Assembly (NCBI GenBank): GCA_021399445.1
Contig: JAJTUQ010000003.1
Span: 7,068,001 to 7,132,000, forward strand
From: Xylogone sp. PMI_703
Taxonomy: Eukaryota > Ascomycota > Leotiomycetes
DNA: 64,000 bases
Direction: 5' to 3'
Below the pieces are notes generated by a model. The model made no database searches, had not been told where the DNA came from, and saw nothing but the letters and a program-made list of their open reading frames with translations. The translations under genes and the position numbers were made by a program. How positions within the stretch are numbered: position 1 is the stretch's first letter; every line of letters begins with the position of its first letter. Below are positions 47,051-58,918 of this stretch, one piece after another.

Positions 47051-48680
47051 CTAAATCAGTCCAGCTCTCGCGACTTCGCCACCGCCCTCGCCCATAACAT
47101 CTTCCATCCTCTGCTTACCCCGCCCAATACCTCCTTCTCCAACGCCCATTCTTCGTGCTACATACCTCTGCGCAACGACACCGGTTGCAAGGGATAGTAC
47201 TTCTTCTACCCATTCAGCTACCCATTCACGAGGATCGACTCCACCATTCTCAACAATGTCTGCAATCTCCTCAGGTAGATGAGCCGCCTGATAGCCGCCC
47301 TCCCCTTGCCCAAAAAAGCCGCTCTTTTGCTGACCTGGAGATCCTGATGATGCTGGCGTAAGTGCTGGTGGAGCGTCTAGCCACTTGATCCATTTAGCCG
47401 GAACAGACTGTGAGACAGTGTGGTATGTAATACTGTGTACCGGGTCGTGTAAGTAGATTGCAAAAGATACAAGGTCGTCCAGCTCTTTATCTTCTATCAC
47501 AGCACTCTTTTCTTGCTCCTTTGCAGGGCCCTGGAATAAGTCCTCTGGTGCATCGTGAGAGATCGCTTGGACAGCGAGGAAGATGTCGCTGCTTCTGACG
47601 GGATTCGACTGGCTCAGGTTCTCCGTTGCTCTCTGAGCAGCGAGTTCTATTCCGCCATGAGAGGCATAATACTCCGTGGCATATGCTTCAGCGCTCACTC
47701 GAACTAGTTTTGTACCCTCAACTAGTCCTTTTACGGCCCCAATGTCACGAGTTTCGTTGCTTTGGCGCCACCACGGTCCATCATTCCACCCAACACTTCC
47801 CCCTCTATAGCCAACGTCAGAGCTACGGCGGGCCGAGGATTCATGACCCCGTTGGATAACCATCAAATCACCCCCTTCAACTTGAGCCATAACGCGAGAA
47901 AATGTCGAGTAAATCAGGGGATCGAGGGAGGGATAGCCAACAAAGTCATGAGTAATGTGAATCTGTAACCGTTCATGAGAGGAAATCGGTGGGGCGAGAG
48001 TATGAAGGATGTTTGTAAAAGTTGGGAGGGCTCTGGATGTCAGCTCACCACCTATGTAGGATTAGCTAAATTCACTTGAGCGTTTAAAGTGTCGGACCTA
48101 GTCCTCTTAGTGCTCCAACATTGCCTCGGACCTGTTCTGCCCATCTCTTTGCTTCCTCATTCTGCTGAATCTCTTTTACTGCTGCTTCTGCTTGTTTTAC
48201 TGCAGCCGTTGCAGTTGCGAAGAAACCACCCCACCATCCACCACCTCCAGCAGATGGCACCTGCTGCTGTGCGGATTGAGCTTGTTTCCTCTCTGATTCT
48301 TGCGAATCACTTCCAGTAGCTGAAGGTGTGGATGCAGTGTGAGAAGATCGAGTACTATCCGCGGATTTCCTCATTACGGCGGAAGGCTTGTCTTCACTAG
48401 TTCTTGTTGACGCTGGAGGTGGGGTTGCAGTTGATCGTCTCAGTGTAGATTGAATGCGAGGCGTATGGGGTCTATCTTGTGCTTGTTGCGATCCTAGGTT
48501 TTCAAGTTCTGCCAATATATCATCCTGCTCCGACTTAGAAGCAGCAGCTTTCGCACCCTTAGAGCTCGCCTTAGGCGTAGCTTTAATGTCAGTACCGTCT
48601 TCTTCAAGACCCTCGAGGCCCTCAAGCATCCTATTTAGTTCATCATCGGTAGGCGCAGCTTTGGACTTTTTTGGCGCCAT
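47051..48680 (-). CDS. MTC1: Maintenance of telomere capping protein 1
   Basis: Exons 48680-48098 and 48051-47051; 527 aa. MTC1 proteins are conserved in fungi; yeast mutants are sick when the telomere cap protein Cdc13 is impaired, and the protein associates with COPI vesicles, so its direct role is unclear. Family signature: an N-terminal DDELNRMLEGLE segment, a low-complexity Ser/Thr/Ala linker, then GGGGWWGGFFATATAAVKQA, ALRGLG-GELTSRALPTFTNI, HDFVGYPSLDPLIYSTFSRV and a C-terminal YVARRMG region. Joining across the 46-nt intron is required for the conserved ALRGLGGELT stretch, but its donor reads GTCCGA, off consensus. ATG 48680 begins MAPKKSKAA. Confidence 0.9.
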
Positions 48681-49163
48681 ACTCAAAGTTTGGTCTATTT
48701 ATAGGAATAACTATAAGCCAGCTGGTTGGAATAGATCGGAGATATTGAAGGAGTTGTTGACGACGTTGTCCTAGAGCTCTAATGCCTATTATGGTAAGCG
48801 ACTCGCGGGTTGTTGTGATTGGATGATGCGAAGTCAGCTAGTTCGAGAAGCAAATCCAAGCTAAAGTTCTACGTGTGAGTATGGGAGGTACTGTGATTAC
48901 AATTGTACGAACAACTAACATTCCTAGCGATGATGTCTAATCGTGGGTATCGGCCCATTGTGTCTAATGCGATCAATTATTTATAAATATATTACTGCCA
49001 TTCCCTATCAATCTGCTCTTGTTTCTTGTTCGCATCAATCATACTCCTGCAGATTTATCATTCAAACTTTTGGCCACCAGCCACATTATCCGCAATCGTC
49101 AACGGCTGAATTATAAAACTATCATCTCAAATTAAAAAGAAATCTCACTCGCTCTAAGCTACA
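48681..49163. other. Divergent intergenic region MTC1-AT-hook gene
   Basis: 480 bases, AT-rich toward the right. Presumed shared promoter; no specific element recognised. Confidence 0.5.
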
Positions 49164-52042
49164 ATGGCGCGAGTAAAATCTTCCCCGATAGTATCTCAGC
49201 CTCCGATGAAATCTGACACTCAGTCTGCGATTTCAACTAGTATGGAGATCCATACCGAAACTTCTTCAACCCCAGTTCGACCACGCGATACTAATTCTGA
49301 TTCTCACTCTTCTTCGAATAGCACTCACTTGTCTACATCGCCGATCAAGGTCATTTCCCATATTAAATTACTTATTGAGTTTATTCTAACTCTGTTCAGG
49401 AAATCCAAAATCACGTGAAGTCCCACTCAGACTCACCTATGAATGGAAATTGGAGGAATACCTCTCTTTTAAATGAGGAGAATCTCCCTAGTACTCATAA
49501 ATTGCCATTGAGAACTTACTCTACGGAAAATTCCACCAAGACCATGAAAGACTTTGTTAATTTCAACTTCGATTATGGCAAGATAGATATCTACGGGCCT
49601 GTCGATGAAGCAAATGAAGACTCAATCATGCGGCGCGCAGAAGGATTAAGTTCTTTCGACAGAAGTATCGATGAAACTGTTGATGCGGAAGAGACTGTTG
49701 AAGTTGCCCCTGCAGGCAAAATAGAACCCGTTATCACTGACAGCCTAGTTCGACCTTACATGAACCCAGATACTATATTCGATTACTATGACCAGACAGA
49801 TGGACAGGCCATTAATGATTCTGATTTATCTAATCCTGAGAGAATACCCAAGTTTAGATACCCAACCATCATTCCTATGGAAGCATTCGAGGAATATCTT
49901 GGTGAGCCTGAAGAACTGTCGTATGAAGAATTATACCATCGGACCGCGGTAGTTGCTAGTACTCTAGCTATATATCAGATGGAATGGGACGCCATCCATA
50001 AGGTTACTTCCTCATATGAAGCTGTTCTTAAGGAGGAAGAGCGAAGGCTGGATGAAGAAGCAGCAGATAGGGAGGAGGAAAAAGGCCCTGGAGGCAGAAA
50101 GCGAAAAACTAGGCCAGCTTTAGCAAATGCGCCATTCCACGAGACCAAAAAGACCAAGGAGGAAATTGAGTTAGAAAAGAGGCAGCGAGGACGACTTATG
50201 GATCCAATAAAATTTGACGACATGAAAATGATGGATGTTTACGGCCTAGAGTATTCATCTCATCCAAAGAATTTTGGACAGCAAAATCTTCAAGAGGCGA
50301 TCAAAACTCGAGCTAAGATTCTAGCTTCCACTGCTCTTGAGGATGGACGTGGCCGCTCTCACCGCACAGTAGCCAGAAAAGTGTATGACGTGGAGATGAG
50401 TGCAACCCCAGAGACTGAGTTTGATGGACCGCCTCTTAAACGGGTGCGAAGACAGCGGATTCTGGATGGATACGATACTGAGTCCACTCATACCGGCACG
50501 ACTAGCCGCGCCGGGACACCAATTAGAACCTTCCCTTCAGGAAAGCGTATTGGTCGGCCACCGGCCAAATCGAAGCTCCAAGACATGCAAATGGCGCCGA
50601 CACCAGACGTGACAGAAATGGTAGCTCCATCAGGTTCAAATCCGGAGGCTCTTGACCATGAACTACCTAAAAGGAAAGGCCGCCCGACCAAGGCGTTATT
50701 GGAAGCACAAGAATATGCTGAACTACAGGAGGCCGCTTCGGCGCTTATTAGCGCTACAGAACACGGCAAAGTCTCAACACCACCAAAACCTAAGCATGCA
50801 GGTGGAAGGCCGAGAAAATCGCAAGGTGAGAATACAATCACAAGCGTCCCAGCTTACTCTACTGAAGGATCAACAAATGTTTCACCCTCAAAACAAAGAG
50901 GAAAAGGTGGAAGACCCAGAAAGGACACCATTGAAAGTGCTATTACTGTTCAGCCCAATTTCAATCTAACAAATGGGGATGTCGACTACGATCACATTAA
51001 ACTAGAACCCGTTGGGAATGGAGAATTTGGTGACTTTGATGGGCCTAATGAGGTTTTCCTTTCAACTGAACCCGACGATCGTTCTAGGCAAGGCTCTGAG
51101 TCAACAACTCGGCCAACGACATCATCTTCTCAGGCCTCCGACTCTTCCTTTGGTGCCCGCCGTAGTTCGCGCCCAGCTACTCAAGAAAAGACGCATGCTA
51201 GAGAAGCTCGAGCAGCGTCTAAAGAGAATAAGAAGACATTGAAAGCAGAAAGCACACCTCAGACGGGATCAAGCAAAGGGAAACGCAAGCAGTCTAATGC
51301 TAATGATATAGAAAAGTCACTTGTGGCAACCCCAGTTCCAGCACCCAAGAAGCGCAAGATCAATCCAACTCCAAGCCAGAATGGACAAACAGCGGAAGGT
51401 GGCATTCAAGTCGATGTACCTATTATCAAGGGTGTAGACCTTGATTCCCTTGATCCTGCCGCACGGGAAGAAGCAATTCGAAAGGAGAGAGTGAGGCTAG
51501 AGAAGAGCCGCAAACTTTCCGCTAATATGAAGTTACGATGGGCAACGGGTGGTATGAAGGGGGCGCAGGAAACACGGAGGGCTAATAACGCACTCAAAAA
51601 AGCAGCGAAGATCTTGAGCGAAAAGAATGCGGAAGCCGGTACTACTTGGCCAATCCTTCCTCAGCCTCCTATCTCATCAAATAAATCCTCGCCCTCGATT
51701 AAATCTTCACCCTCAACCAAACCGATGCCAACGATCAAACCAAAGAAATCCACCATAGTTGCCAGTCCTGCTCCTCCGCCTCCACCTCAACCTCTACGGG
51801 AGCCTAACTCTAAGCCCAGACGGCCGTCTCGCCCACTGGCGTCTCAAGTAGATGGATTGGATGATCATGATGATGACAATGAGGAAGAAAGGGATGTTCA
51901 GAGGCAGTTCACTTCTGAATATGAGCAATATCAAGCATTGACTTCTCCCTCGGGGCGTATCATCCTAGGCAAGCGTGTTAGAAAGCCAAAGGTGAACCTT
52001 GCTGATCTGATGGGTTCAGATGAATTCGAAGAGGAGTTTTAG
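49164..52042 (+). CDS. Large AT-hook protein, unrecognised family
   Basis: Exons 49164-49349 and 49400-52042; 942 aa. The intron is 50 nt with a GTCATT donor and CTAACTCTGTTCAG at its end. I do not recognise the family. Four AT-hook-like cores are visible: KRIGRPPAK (about 444), KRKGRPTK (about 491), AGGRPRK (about 531) and KGGRPRK (about 565), which would bind the minor groove of AT-rich DNA. The N-terminal third contains a conserved-looking acidic and aromatic segment (FDYGKIDIYGPVDE, then YPTIIPMEAFEEYLGEPEEL) that could be a protein-interaction domain. Several basic clusters (KKRKI, GRKRKTR) would serve nuclear import. The end has Pro-rich runs, an acidic patch and a final KRVRKPKVNLADLMG motif. 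It is probably a chromatin-associated factor. Confidence 0.75.
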
Positions 52043-52480
52043 TGGGTCATATCTAGCTTTCTGGATATCAGAATCAGTTAGACTTGGAAAGATTCACGCC
52101 TCTCGCATTAAAAACAACATCGTGACCCAGAAGTGCCGGATAACTGGATCCTGAGATCACAATCAATCGAATCAACAGAAACAGAAATTTTTTTCTTGGA
52201 ACATTACTTATTTCTTTTTCACAGTTAACGCATATGGAGTACTATATACTCTGCCGACGACCTCTCTACGGTCCTCGTGGTGTTGATATATACCCACGGA
52301 AAGTGGTCATGATTTTACCTCCCATGTACAGCCTAGTCCGATCCGATTTATCCCAAGTTACCCGATGGGGCCCAACCTAATGACTCCCGATATCCAAAAC
52401 GCCAAAACCATGAAATCCTAGCAAGTGTATCGATCATGAGAGTAGGACCCGCCGAAAACGCCGAAGCCACCAATGGTCGC
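52043..52480. other. Convergent intergenic region AT-hook gene-small secreted protein
   Basis: About 440 bases between converging genes. No gene or repeat is seen. Confidence 0.5.
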
Positions 52481-52746
52481 TCAATCCCTTCCATGCACTA
52501 ACCACCTTCCACTCTGAACGTTTACATCTCCAACGCAAAGTCCATAGCTGCAACAAGCACTTGGGTCGAGATCACCCTTTAGGATAAGGTCTCTCATCTT
52601 CTATAGAAACTACATATTAGTATCTGTCTCAGCAATTTATTTGTCATATAGCAAAGGCTTACATCGGAGCATGGCGTTGGCATTGATATCGCGGCGTTTG
52701 AGAGTGCCAGCACGGCAAGAATCATTTTGATTATTGACAATTGCAT
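52481..52746 (-). CDS. Small secreted cysteine-containing protein (candidate effector)
   Basis: Exons 52746-52663 and 52600-52481, intron 62 nt (GTAAGC...TTTCTATAG); 67 aa. The N-terminus MQLSIIKMILAVLALSNAAIS is a clear signal peptide with predicted cleavage near residue 21. The mature part of about 46 residues has four Cys (26, 44, 45, 50), including a CC pair in DPSACCSYGLCVGDVNVQ. Such size, secretion signal and cysteines are typical of fungal effectors or small antimicrobial proteins. I recall similar CCSYG-type peptides in plant-associated fungi but cannot verify this. Without splicing the frame runs on into a stop after unrelated residues. A tandem octamer lies about 210 nt upstream. 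Confidence 0.65.
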
Positions 52747-52952
52747 CTTTTCCTTCCTGTCTGGAGTTTCCTTTTTCGGTTCCCAATAATTGGATTGACC
52801 TTTTCCTTTGTGTTTCCTTCTTACTGTACTTCTAGATGGCAAAGTCTCAACGAAGGGCTGTTCTGTCTCTGGAGAGGTGTATATAGATAATAATAACAGC
52901 AAAGCGGATAACGGAAACGAGTGTAAGAGGAATGCAGAACCCCCCGGGCAGT

Positions 52953-52981
52953 TAAGCAGTGAAGCAGTGAAGCAGTGAAGC
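52953..52981. repeat. Short tandem repeat, GAAGCAGT units
   Basis: About 3.6 copies of the octamer GAAGCAGT (first copy has T for G). It lies about 210 nt upstream of the small secreted protein start. Confidence 0.75.
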
Positions 52982-53393
52982 GCACGTTACTTCGCAAAAC
53001 CCCTCCAAAGAGGCATTCCTAGGGTTCTTCTTATAGGGCCAACTCTGGCTCATCGCATCGTATCCAGCACGCCACTCTGGCTGATCGAGGATATCCAACG
53101 CCAAGCCACAGAGCTAAAGATACCACCGTGAGAATGCTTAGTGGAGCAGTTGCCAGCCAGAGGCTACATTAGCGGGTGCGCACAGTAATCCAACCACCGG
53201 GCTCACTGGCAAGCTCGCAAGATCCTGTCCACGCCTACGCACTGGTGCCCGCTGGTTGCTCGGGCAAATACGAGGTTGGCTCTTTGCGGGACCCAAACAC
53301 GAGTCAAATTGGCCGTGACCAAGGACCAAGTACCTCCGTACCGTTCAACACCCCGAGCCAGCACGTTCCATGATCGCAGCGGCTCCATACTCA

Positions 53394-53414
53394 GTACCGG
53401 TACTACTGTACAGT
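53394..53414. repeat. Two adjacent perfect 10-bp palindromes
   Basis: GTACCGGTAC at 53394-53403 and ACTGTACAGT at 53405-53414, one base apart, each exactly self-complementary. They are in gene-poor DNA, so a protein-binding role is speculative. Confidence 0.6.
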
Positions 53415-56096
53415 GCTACAGTACATCAGTCTGGATAGAGAACACGAGAAGAAGACCTTATCTTGCTGCAATCCGTGCACCATTGTGACTAAATCCCTAT
53501 TTAGGAAGGCCTCATTCCTTGGTAAACATCCGAAGAACAAGAAGAACCGGCAGTAATTTGCTCCACATGGATGTACGGTATATCCGTTTCGGTCTGGTCA
53601 CTGCATTGGATAGGGCAAGGAGCGCACGTTATCGGGAAGCACCATACTTGTACGAGTACATGCCCAACCATTATGATAAGGGAAACGCAAAAAGAGCGAG
53701 AAATACTGTAGGTAAAGTGGGAGAAAATGACGTCGCGAGCATCCTCGTACCCAGCCCTCTGGCTTCGGCCCAGCACACTTCCCAAGACGAAGTTGCAACG
53801 CTGCAGCCACAGCAACCTCTCTTGCGGGCGGTGTGGACGAGCATTGGAAGGTCATTGTTGGCCAGAGGCGCCTCGAGATACAGTACCGTAGATCAGCCGC
53901 TCAGCACCGAGCAGGACTCAAGATATACGCGCTCCGACCAAATGTGTGGCTGATGGCAGATCAATATGCCCATAGTTAGCAGTTCGCCACGACAATGCGT
54001 GCTATGCTGTGCTGTGTCTGCCAACAAAGGTCGAGATTTGCGATCCGTCTCGGGGCGCAACTGTCGGGCATTCAGCCGCTGCCGCTGCGGGTGGCTGATG
54101 CTGACTTGTTCGGCTTTTGGAATATTTTTGGAGACAGCAGCTGTGGCTGAAAAAGTACGTACCGCATCAGATCCGAGATCTACTTTCACTGTGACTTTAC
54201 CGCGTCGATGACTCCGGGCTTAAAATATTACACGTGTGAATTCACGATGCATGGCTTAGTCAGTGAGATTAAGTCTCTTTTAGACGTTTCACAAATTCAC
54301 CACGGCCGATGTAAAGAAAATATTGAATCCAATCAAAAGAAGCTAGATTTCGTGGAGAGATGCGGAGATTTGCCATTACTTACCATACCGGGGGTCTCAT
54401 TGCTCCTGCTTCTGGAGATCAATACAGTATGGCATCTCTCGTTCTCTGAACGAAGAGCATAAGAAAAATGTATTAATAAAACAGTCTGACTACTGTGCAA
54501 TCTTATTGTCCTCGCTGCAATTTATCACGCGTCTATCTTTCCGGTACCCTCAATTGTTTGTTTCTTTCTTTTCTTAGATCATCATTATTCATCAAGAGAC
54601 GATTATGAGTATCAAGTCGATCATAATTTCAACTCAAAGATATTTCTAATCCCTGGGCACGTGCTAGGCTGATTAGCAGAAAGAATATCTCCTGCCGAAT
54701 GTCTCATTTTAGCTGTATGATGTCAGATTGTCTCTAACTTAAAACTTCCCCTACAACACATTTTTTGGTTAATTTCAGTTGCAAGATATTTTCTTTCTTC
54801 GTTAATCATGCAAAGACTAATTGCTTGCTTGCTTGCATCTGGGGGTCCGTTCTCATGTCTCACACGTACCATGCATCAAGGACCAAGGAAAAACTTGGAC
54901 CCGGGACCCTACTCCGTCCCTTTATCAAGGTTCGAGGGAGGCGCTGAGGCAGTGACTAACCTGGGGATCTTTACTTGCAAAAAGAGATAAAAGTGTTCTA
55001 TGGCGCCCGTCTTTGCCAGCCTTGTTTTCACTTGTCGATCTAGTATATTTCCGAGCTTTGTGTTCCTTATTTTCTCTCTTTTTAATTTATGCTTGGCCTA
55101 CAGAAGAAAGTTCAATGTACGATTTTATTTGCGTTGAATGAGAGCTTTTTAAAGGCCCAAGCAACGGCTTCAGTGATCAGTTTATGAAATTCTCTGAAAC
55201 ATCAGGTTGGTGTATTTCTGGGAAATGAAGTTTCATGAATTCGTCCGATTAAACCATACAAACTTGCCGAATGACATATTCTCTATTCACAAAATATCCC
55301 TAATTTTCTCATTCTGATGTGTTTTACCTTCTGGGCGAAATGAAGCCGAGACATACATTTACATAATCTAACTTCCTCTCTCACGCGGAAGCTTAGTTTC
55401 ACGACACTAAGTGGCTTCGAGAGCCGAGCACATCTGAGACATTGGGGAACATCCTTAAACGCCTTCGAGTAGTTTACAGAAGGTTTTAGCGCTGAGGTTT
55501 ATCTGTGAATTATCCTGTCCTCTTGATGAGTGTTATTGTCACATTTCTCTGGATATAGCATTCAATTCAGACGCTCCATTAATTTTCAAGGGTCTTTACG
55601 GCATTGATGTAATTTCACTAACACTTGAATGACCTAAGGCACTGTTATCATGATAGCTGAGGAAACCATAGTTATCTAGGTGACGCAATAGCAACTATGC
55701 AAAACATCGGTACCATAGACCATCTCCTGGCTTCATTCGCGCCCTTTTTTAATAACAAAAGCATCATTCTTTCTGAAGAAAATACAAAAGGAAATTAAAA
55801 CCCAATAAAGGAGCAAAGTAAAAAATGGCAAGTCCCTAGTGCTCAGTGCAGGCACCGCCGGACTAGATAAAACCGCGCGGAACCGATTTTGCAAGGACCT
55901 CAAGAACTCTCTGACTTTATGCGACCTCACCTAATGGGAGGGGTTCCGTTCGGAGCCTACCCATTAAACTATCCGTACCCGCTATCCAAAGTTGAGGGTT
56001 ACTAGCCGCTCAGTTAATCAGGTGGAAATATATCAGGGTCAAGTGGACATTGGTAGGGGCACCGGGAATGCTGAATCCATGAAATTATGCCGTAAG

Positions 56097-56166
56097 AAGA
56101 CTTTTGTAAAGACTTTCCCGATAGAGAATAAGAGCTCTTCAGAACAGGGATCCTTACAAAAGTCTT
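56097..56166. repeat. 13-bp perfect inverted repeat, 44-nt spacer
   Basis: AAGACTTTTGTAA at 56097-56109 and its exact reverse complement at 56154-56166. There is no coding frame between the arms, and the whole is too small for an autonomous element. It may be a short hairpin or a fragment of a miniature transposon. Confidence 0.55.
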
Positions 56167-57014
56167 TATAAGAATCTCATAATCATCTCATGATTCCCCG
56201 CATTGATCGCTCAGACCTGCTCATTCAGACAACGATTTGCAGCTCGAGTACCCTTATACATCCAGCCCTATGCACAATGCATTACTAATGACGAATTGTT
56301 GTTGGGTAATTACTGCAATTATTACTCTATAGTTTTTTCCCCGCCGCTTTGATTCTTCGTTTTCGTTTCGTCCATTGTTGTCATGTAGATATTTCATGTT
56401 TGAACGTAGACTGAATACGGCTATCCCTAGATATGCCAAATATCTTTTGAAACCATGAGTTCCTTTGATTTGTCCACATAAGTCGGCTTGCTGGAAAAAA
56501 GGTGCCTTGCCCTGATCGTGAAAAGATATTTACTTCGGCTGGCTTGACTTCTAGTGAATCACTGAACTCGCCAGTCAAATTGTCACTTAGTTAGCAAGGT
56601 GTCTTCTGGGACGGAATCCCAAATACTTTCCGTAGTCGACTCCGGTTACGCCTTCTCCGGGAAAAGATGTATGACTATCTTTTTTTAGTAAAGATAGAAA
56701 TCCAGCTGATTATTATGCCTAGATAGGCTGCATTGAAATCATCCAATGAGTAGTTTACGCTCCAGAGCGCAGAATATGTTAATACTAAATGGGCGGGATA
56801 AGTATTCAATGAGAGTCATAGACAGAATTTCATATTCTATTCACATTGATTGAGGTTCCAGTTGAACGTGGTCATCTAATCTGATTATATACTGTCTATT
56901 TGCCATTCCTATATCTACGATATTATGTAGGGTCGTCATCTCATACTTTATATAACCTTTGTATCTTCTCTGTATAGCTTATCATATTATTCTGGAGACA
57001 CGCATGTCAAGACC

Positions 57015-58918
57015 TCACCGACCGAACTTCTTCAGCTCGAGGTATCTCAGAGGAGGATAGACAATTCCAGCCCATCCAAAGCCGACATAGTTCCCCATAT
57101 CACCACCATATTCTCCTACCATTTTTGCTAAGGGGCCTATTTAGATATTATGTTAGTTACTGGGTTGCTTTTACAAAATAGCAATGTACTCTTTTATATT
57201 CATTGTCCAGAAATCCACATGACAACATTGCTATTGAGAAAGGTCTATCCGGTGACTTACCAATATAATAAACTTGAGCCATGCAAAGTACTGCGCCTAC
57301 CCAACCAACACAGAAAGCTGCAAATGCAGCTAAACCTATTGGGAGTCTGCTTGGTCTGTTCCAGTCACTCCAGTTGAATCTGGGGTTCTTGCGTCTTCTA
57401 AAAATAAACTGTTCCTCTAGAGTAATTACAATCCAAATTGCAACCCCTGAGACATGTGAGTTAGCACGCTGATTATGATGGCCTATAGTTTCCAGAAGTG
57501 ATAAGTTTGGGCCTGAAGGAAACTTACAGTATCCCATAAGTGCCAAAAAGTTTGTGAAAATGACTGAGAGATGATCTCGTCCAGCTAAAGCGCACGCTGC
57601 AAAAACCACACAACTGAATGTGTTCCAGATGTACCTGGGTACCATAGCGGGGTACCGTCCAAGGATTTGAAAGTCGATGCCAGAGGAGTATGTAGGAGGA
57701 ACCATGTTGGCAATTAAGCCCAATGCAACAATTACGGAGCAGAATTTCCCAAATCCTCCCAGGCCATTGTAACCTGCAACAATTAATGCACCCGATCCGG
57801 CTCCAGCCGCTTCCCAGGATGGTTCATTGGGAATACCAGATGCCAAACCAACGCCAAGGACGAACATAAATGTGAACGAGAGCGAAAGACCAATGAGCGT
57901 TGCGGAGAAGACTTTCCATCTGGGGACATTTTTTGGATCACAGTAAACCAGAAAATCTGCTGCACCGGGGGCGTAGGTTATTGCTGCAGAAAGACAGACT
58001 GAAAAGAATGAAATACGGTTTCCAGCTATAGTTGCAGAATCGCCGGTAGATTTTGAGCTAAGATCAAACTTGGGTCCAGCTACCCCAGCAAGTATTAGGA
58101 AGATGGCGTTCGTCGGAATCCAAGCATATCTAGAAAAGGCGTTAGAACCTGTGGGAAATAGGGGTAATAGGGGTAGCAGGGTTTCAAACCTTTCGTAATG
58201 ATGGAATATCTTGATGCCAAACGTTGTGACTAGCCAGGTGAGAATAGCAGTAATAACAATACCAACTTCGACTCTCAGATTTCCATTGGAAGAAACTGCT
58301 GATAGAATCTGTCCAGCCACGACCGCATCAATCATTGAGTATCCAATAAGAATGACGAGATTCAACAGCACACAAATCTTCACTGGCCACCATCCCATTG
58401 TGAAACGAGCACAGATCTTTGAGATGTTAGCCCGATCAGCTCTACCATTGCAAACAACTGTACGCAATAGAACATACCAAGGTCCGATTTCCACTCCATG
58501 GTCCCCAGCTAGCAGTATACGCAGCAGGAATACTTCCTACTATGCCTCCAAATACACTCAGACAAGCTGCATCTGTAAAACCTAGCTCATAAACGCTAGG
58601 TCCAAGGCTTCCTAGAGTCACATTTTGTGCGGCAGTATTAATTGACAGCCACAAGATAACAATCTCTAAGAACGACAAAGTTGTGGCAGCTGATCTCTCG
58701 CTGGGTAGGACCCGGTGGATGCCCCTTGACTCAATGCCAAAGAGGCGCTCTACACGCTTGCTCCAAAGAAACCACTCGCTCTCCTTGAGGGCAGATTCAA
58801 CCTCGAAGTCAGAAGTAGGGTCTCCATCCTGCTCGGTCGTCACGTTGCCCTCTTTCGAATCGCCTCTTTCAAGGTCGGACCGAGGCTGCTGAGCCTGGAC
58901 TTCATCGTTGTGCGGCAT
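57015..58918 (-). CDS. NCS1-family purine/cytosine permease (Fcy2-like)
   Basis: Five exons: 58918-58478, 58416-58190, 58129-57528, 57446-57261 and 57136-57015; 525 aa. Family members import cytosine and purines with protons at the plasma membrane. The N-terminal cytosolic part (about 1-90) is charged and holds the ERLFGIESRGIHRV motif typical of the Fcy subfamily. About 12 hydrophobic spans follow, with TAAQNVTLGSLGPSVYELGF in TM1/2, HYERYAWIP, SAAITYAPGAADFLVYC and VPPTYSSGIDFQILGRY. The introns restore HYER-YAWIP, LMGYWVAIW and the C-terminal GEYGGDMGNYVGFGWAGIVY. Donors are GTATGT, GTTTGA, GTAAGT and GTAAGT. Substrate preference among purines and cytosine cannot be read from sequence alone. 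Confidence 0.93.

Larger units (their letters stand above)
52747..57014. other. 4.3-kb gene-poor region
   Basis: The left part (about 53.0-54.2 kb) is compositionally balanced; the remainder is AT-rich. Frames are short and unrecognisable on both strands. Visible elements are an octamer tandem repeat at 52953-52981, two adjacent 10-bp palindromes at 53394-53414, and a 13-bp inverted repeat at 56097-56166. A decayed mobile element cannot be excluded, but no coding remnant is recognisable. Confidence 0.5.

Noticed and set aside
55733..55930. Minus-strand frame of 65 codons with a hydrophobic segment
   Set aside because: Isolated, no homology I recognise, and no signal-peptide-like start or cysteines; probably chance.
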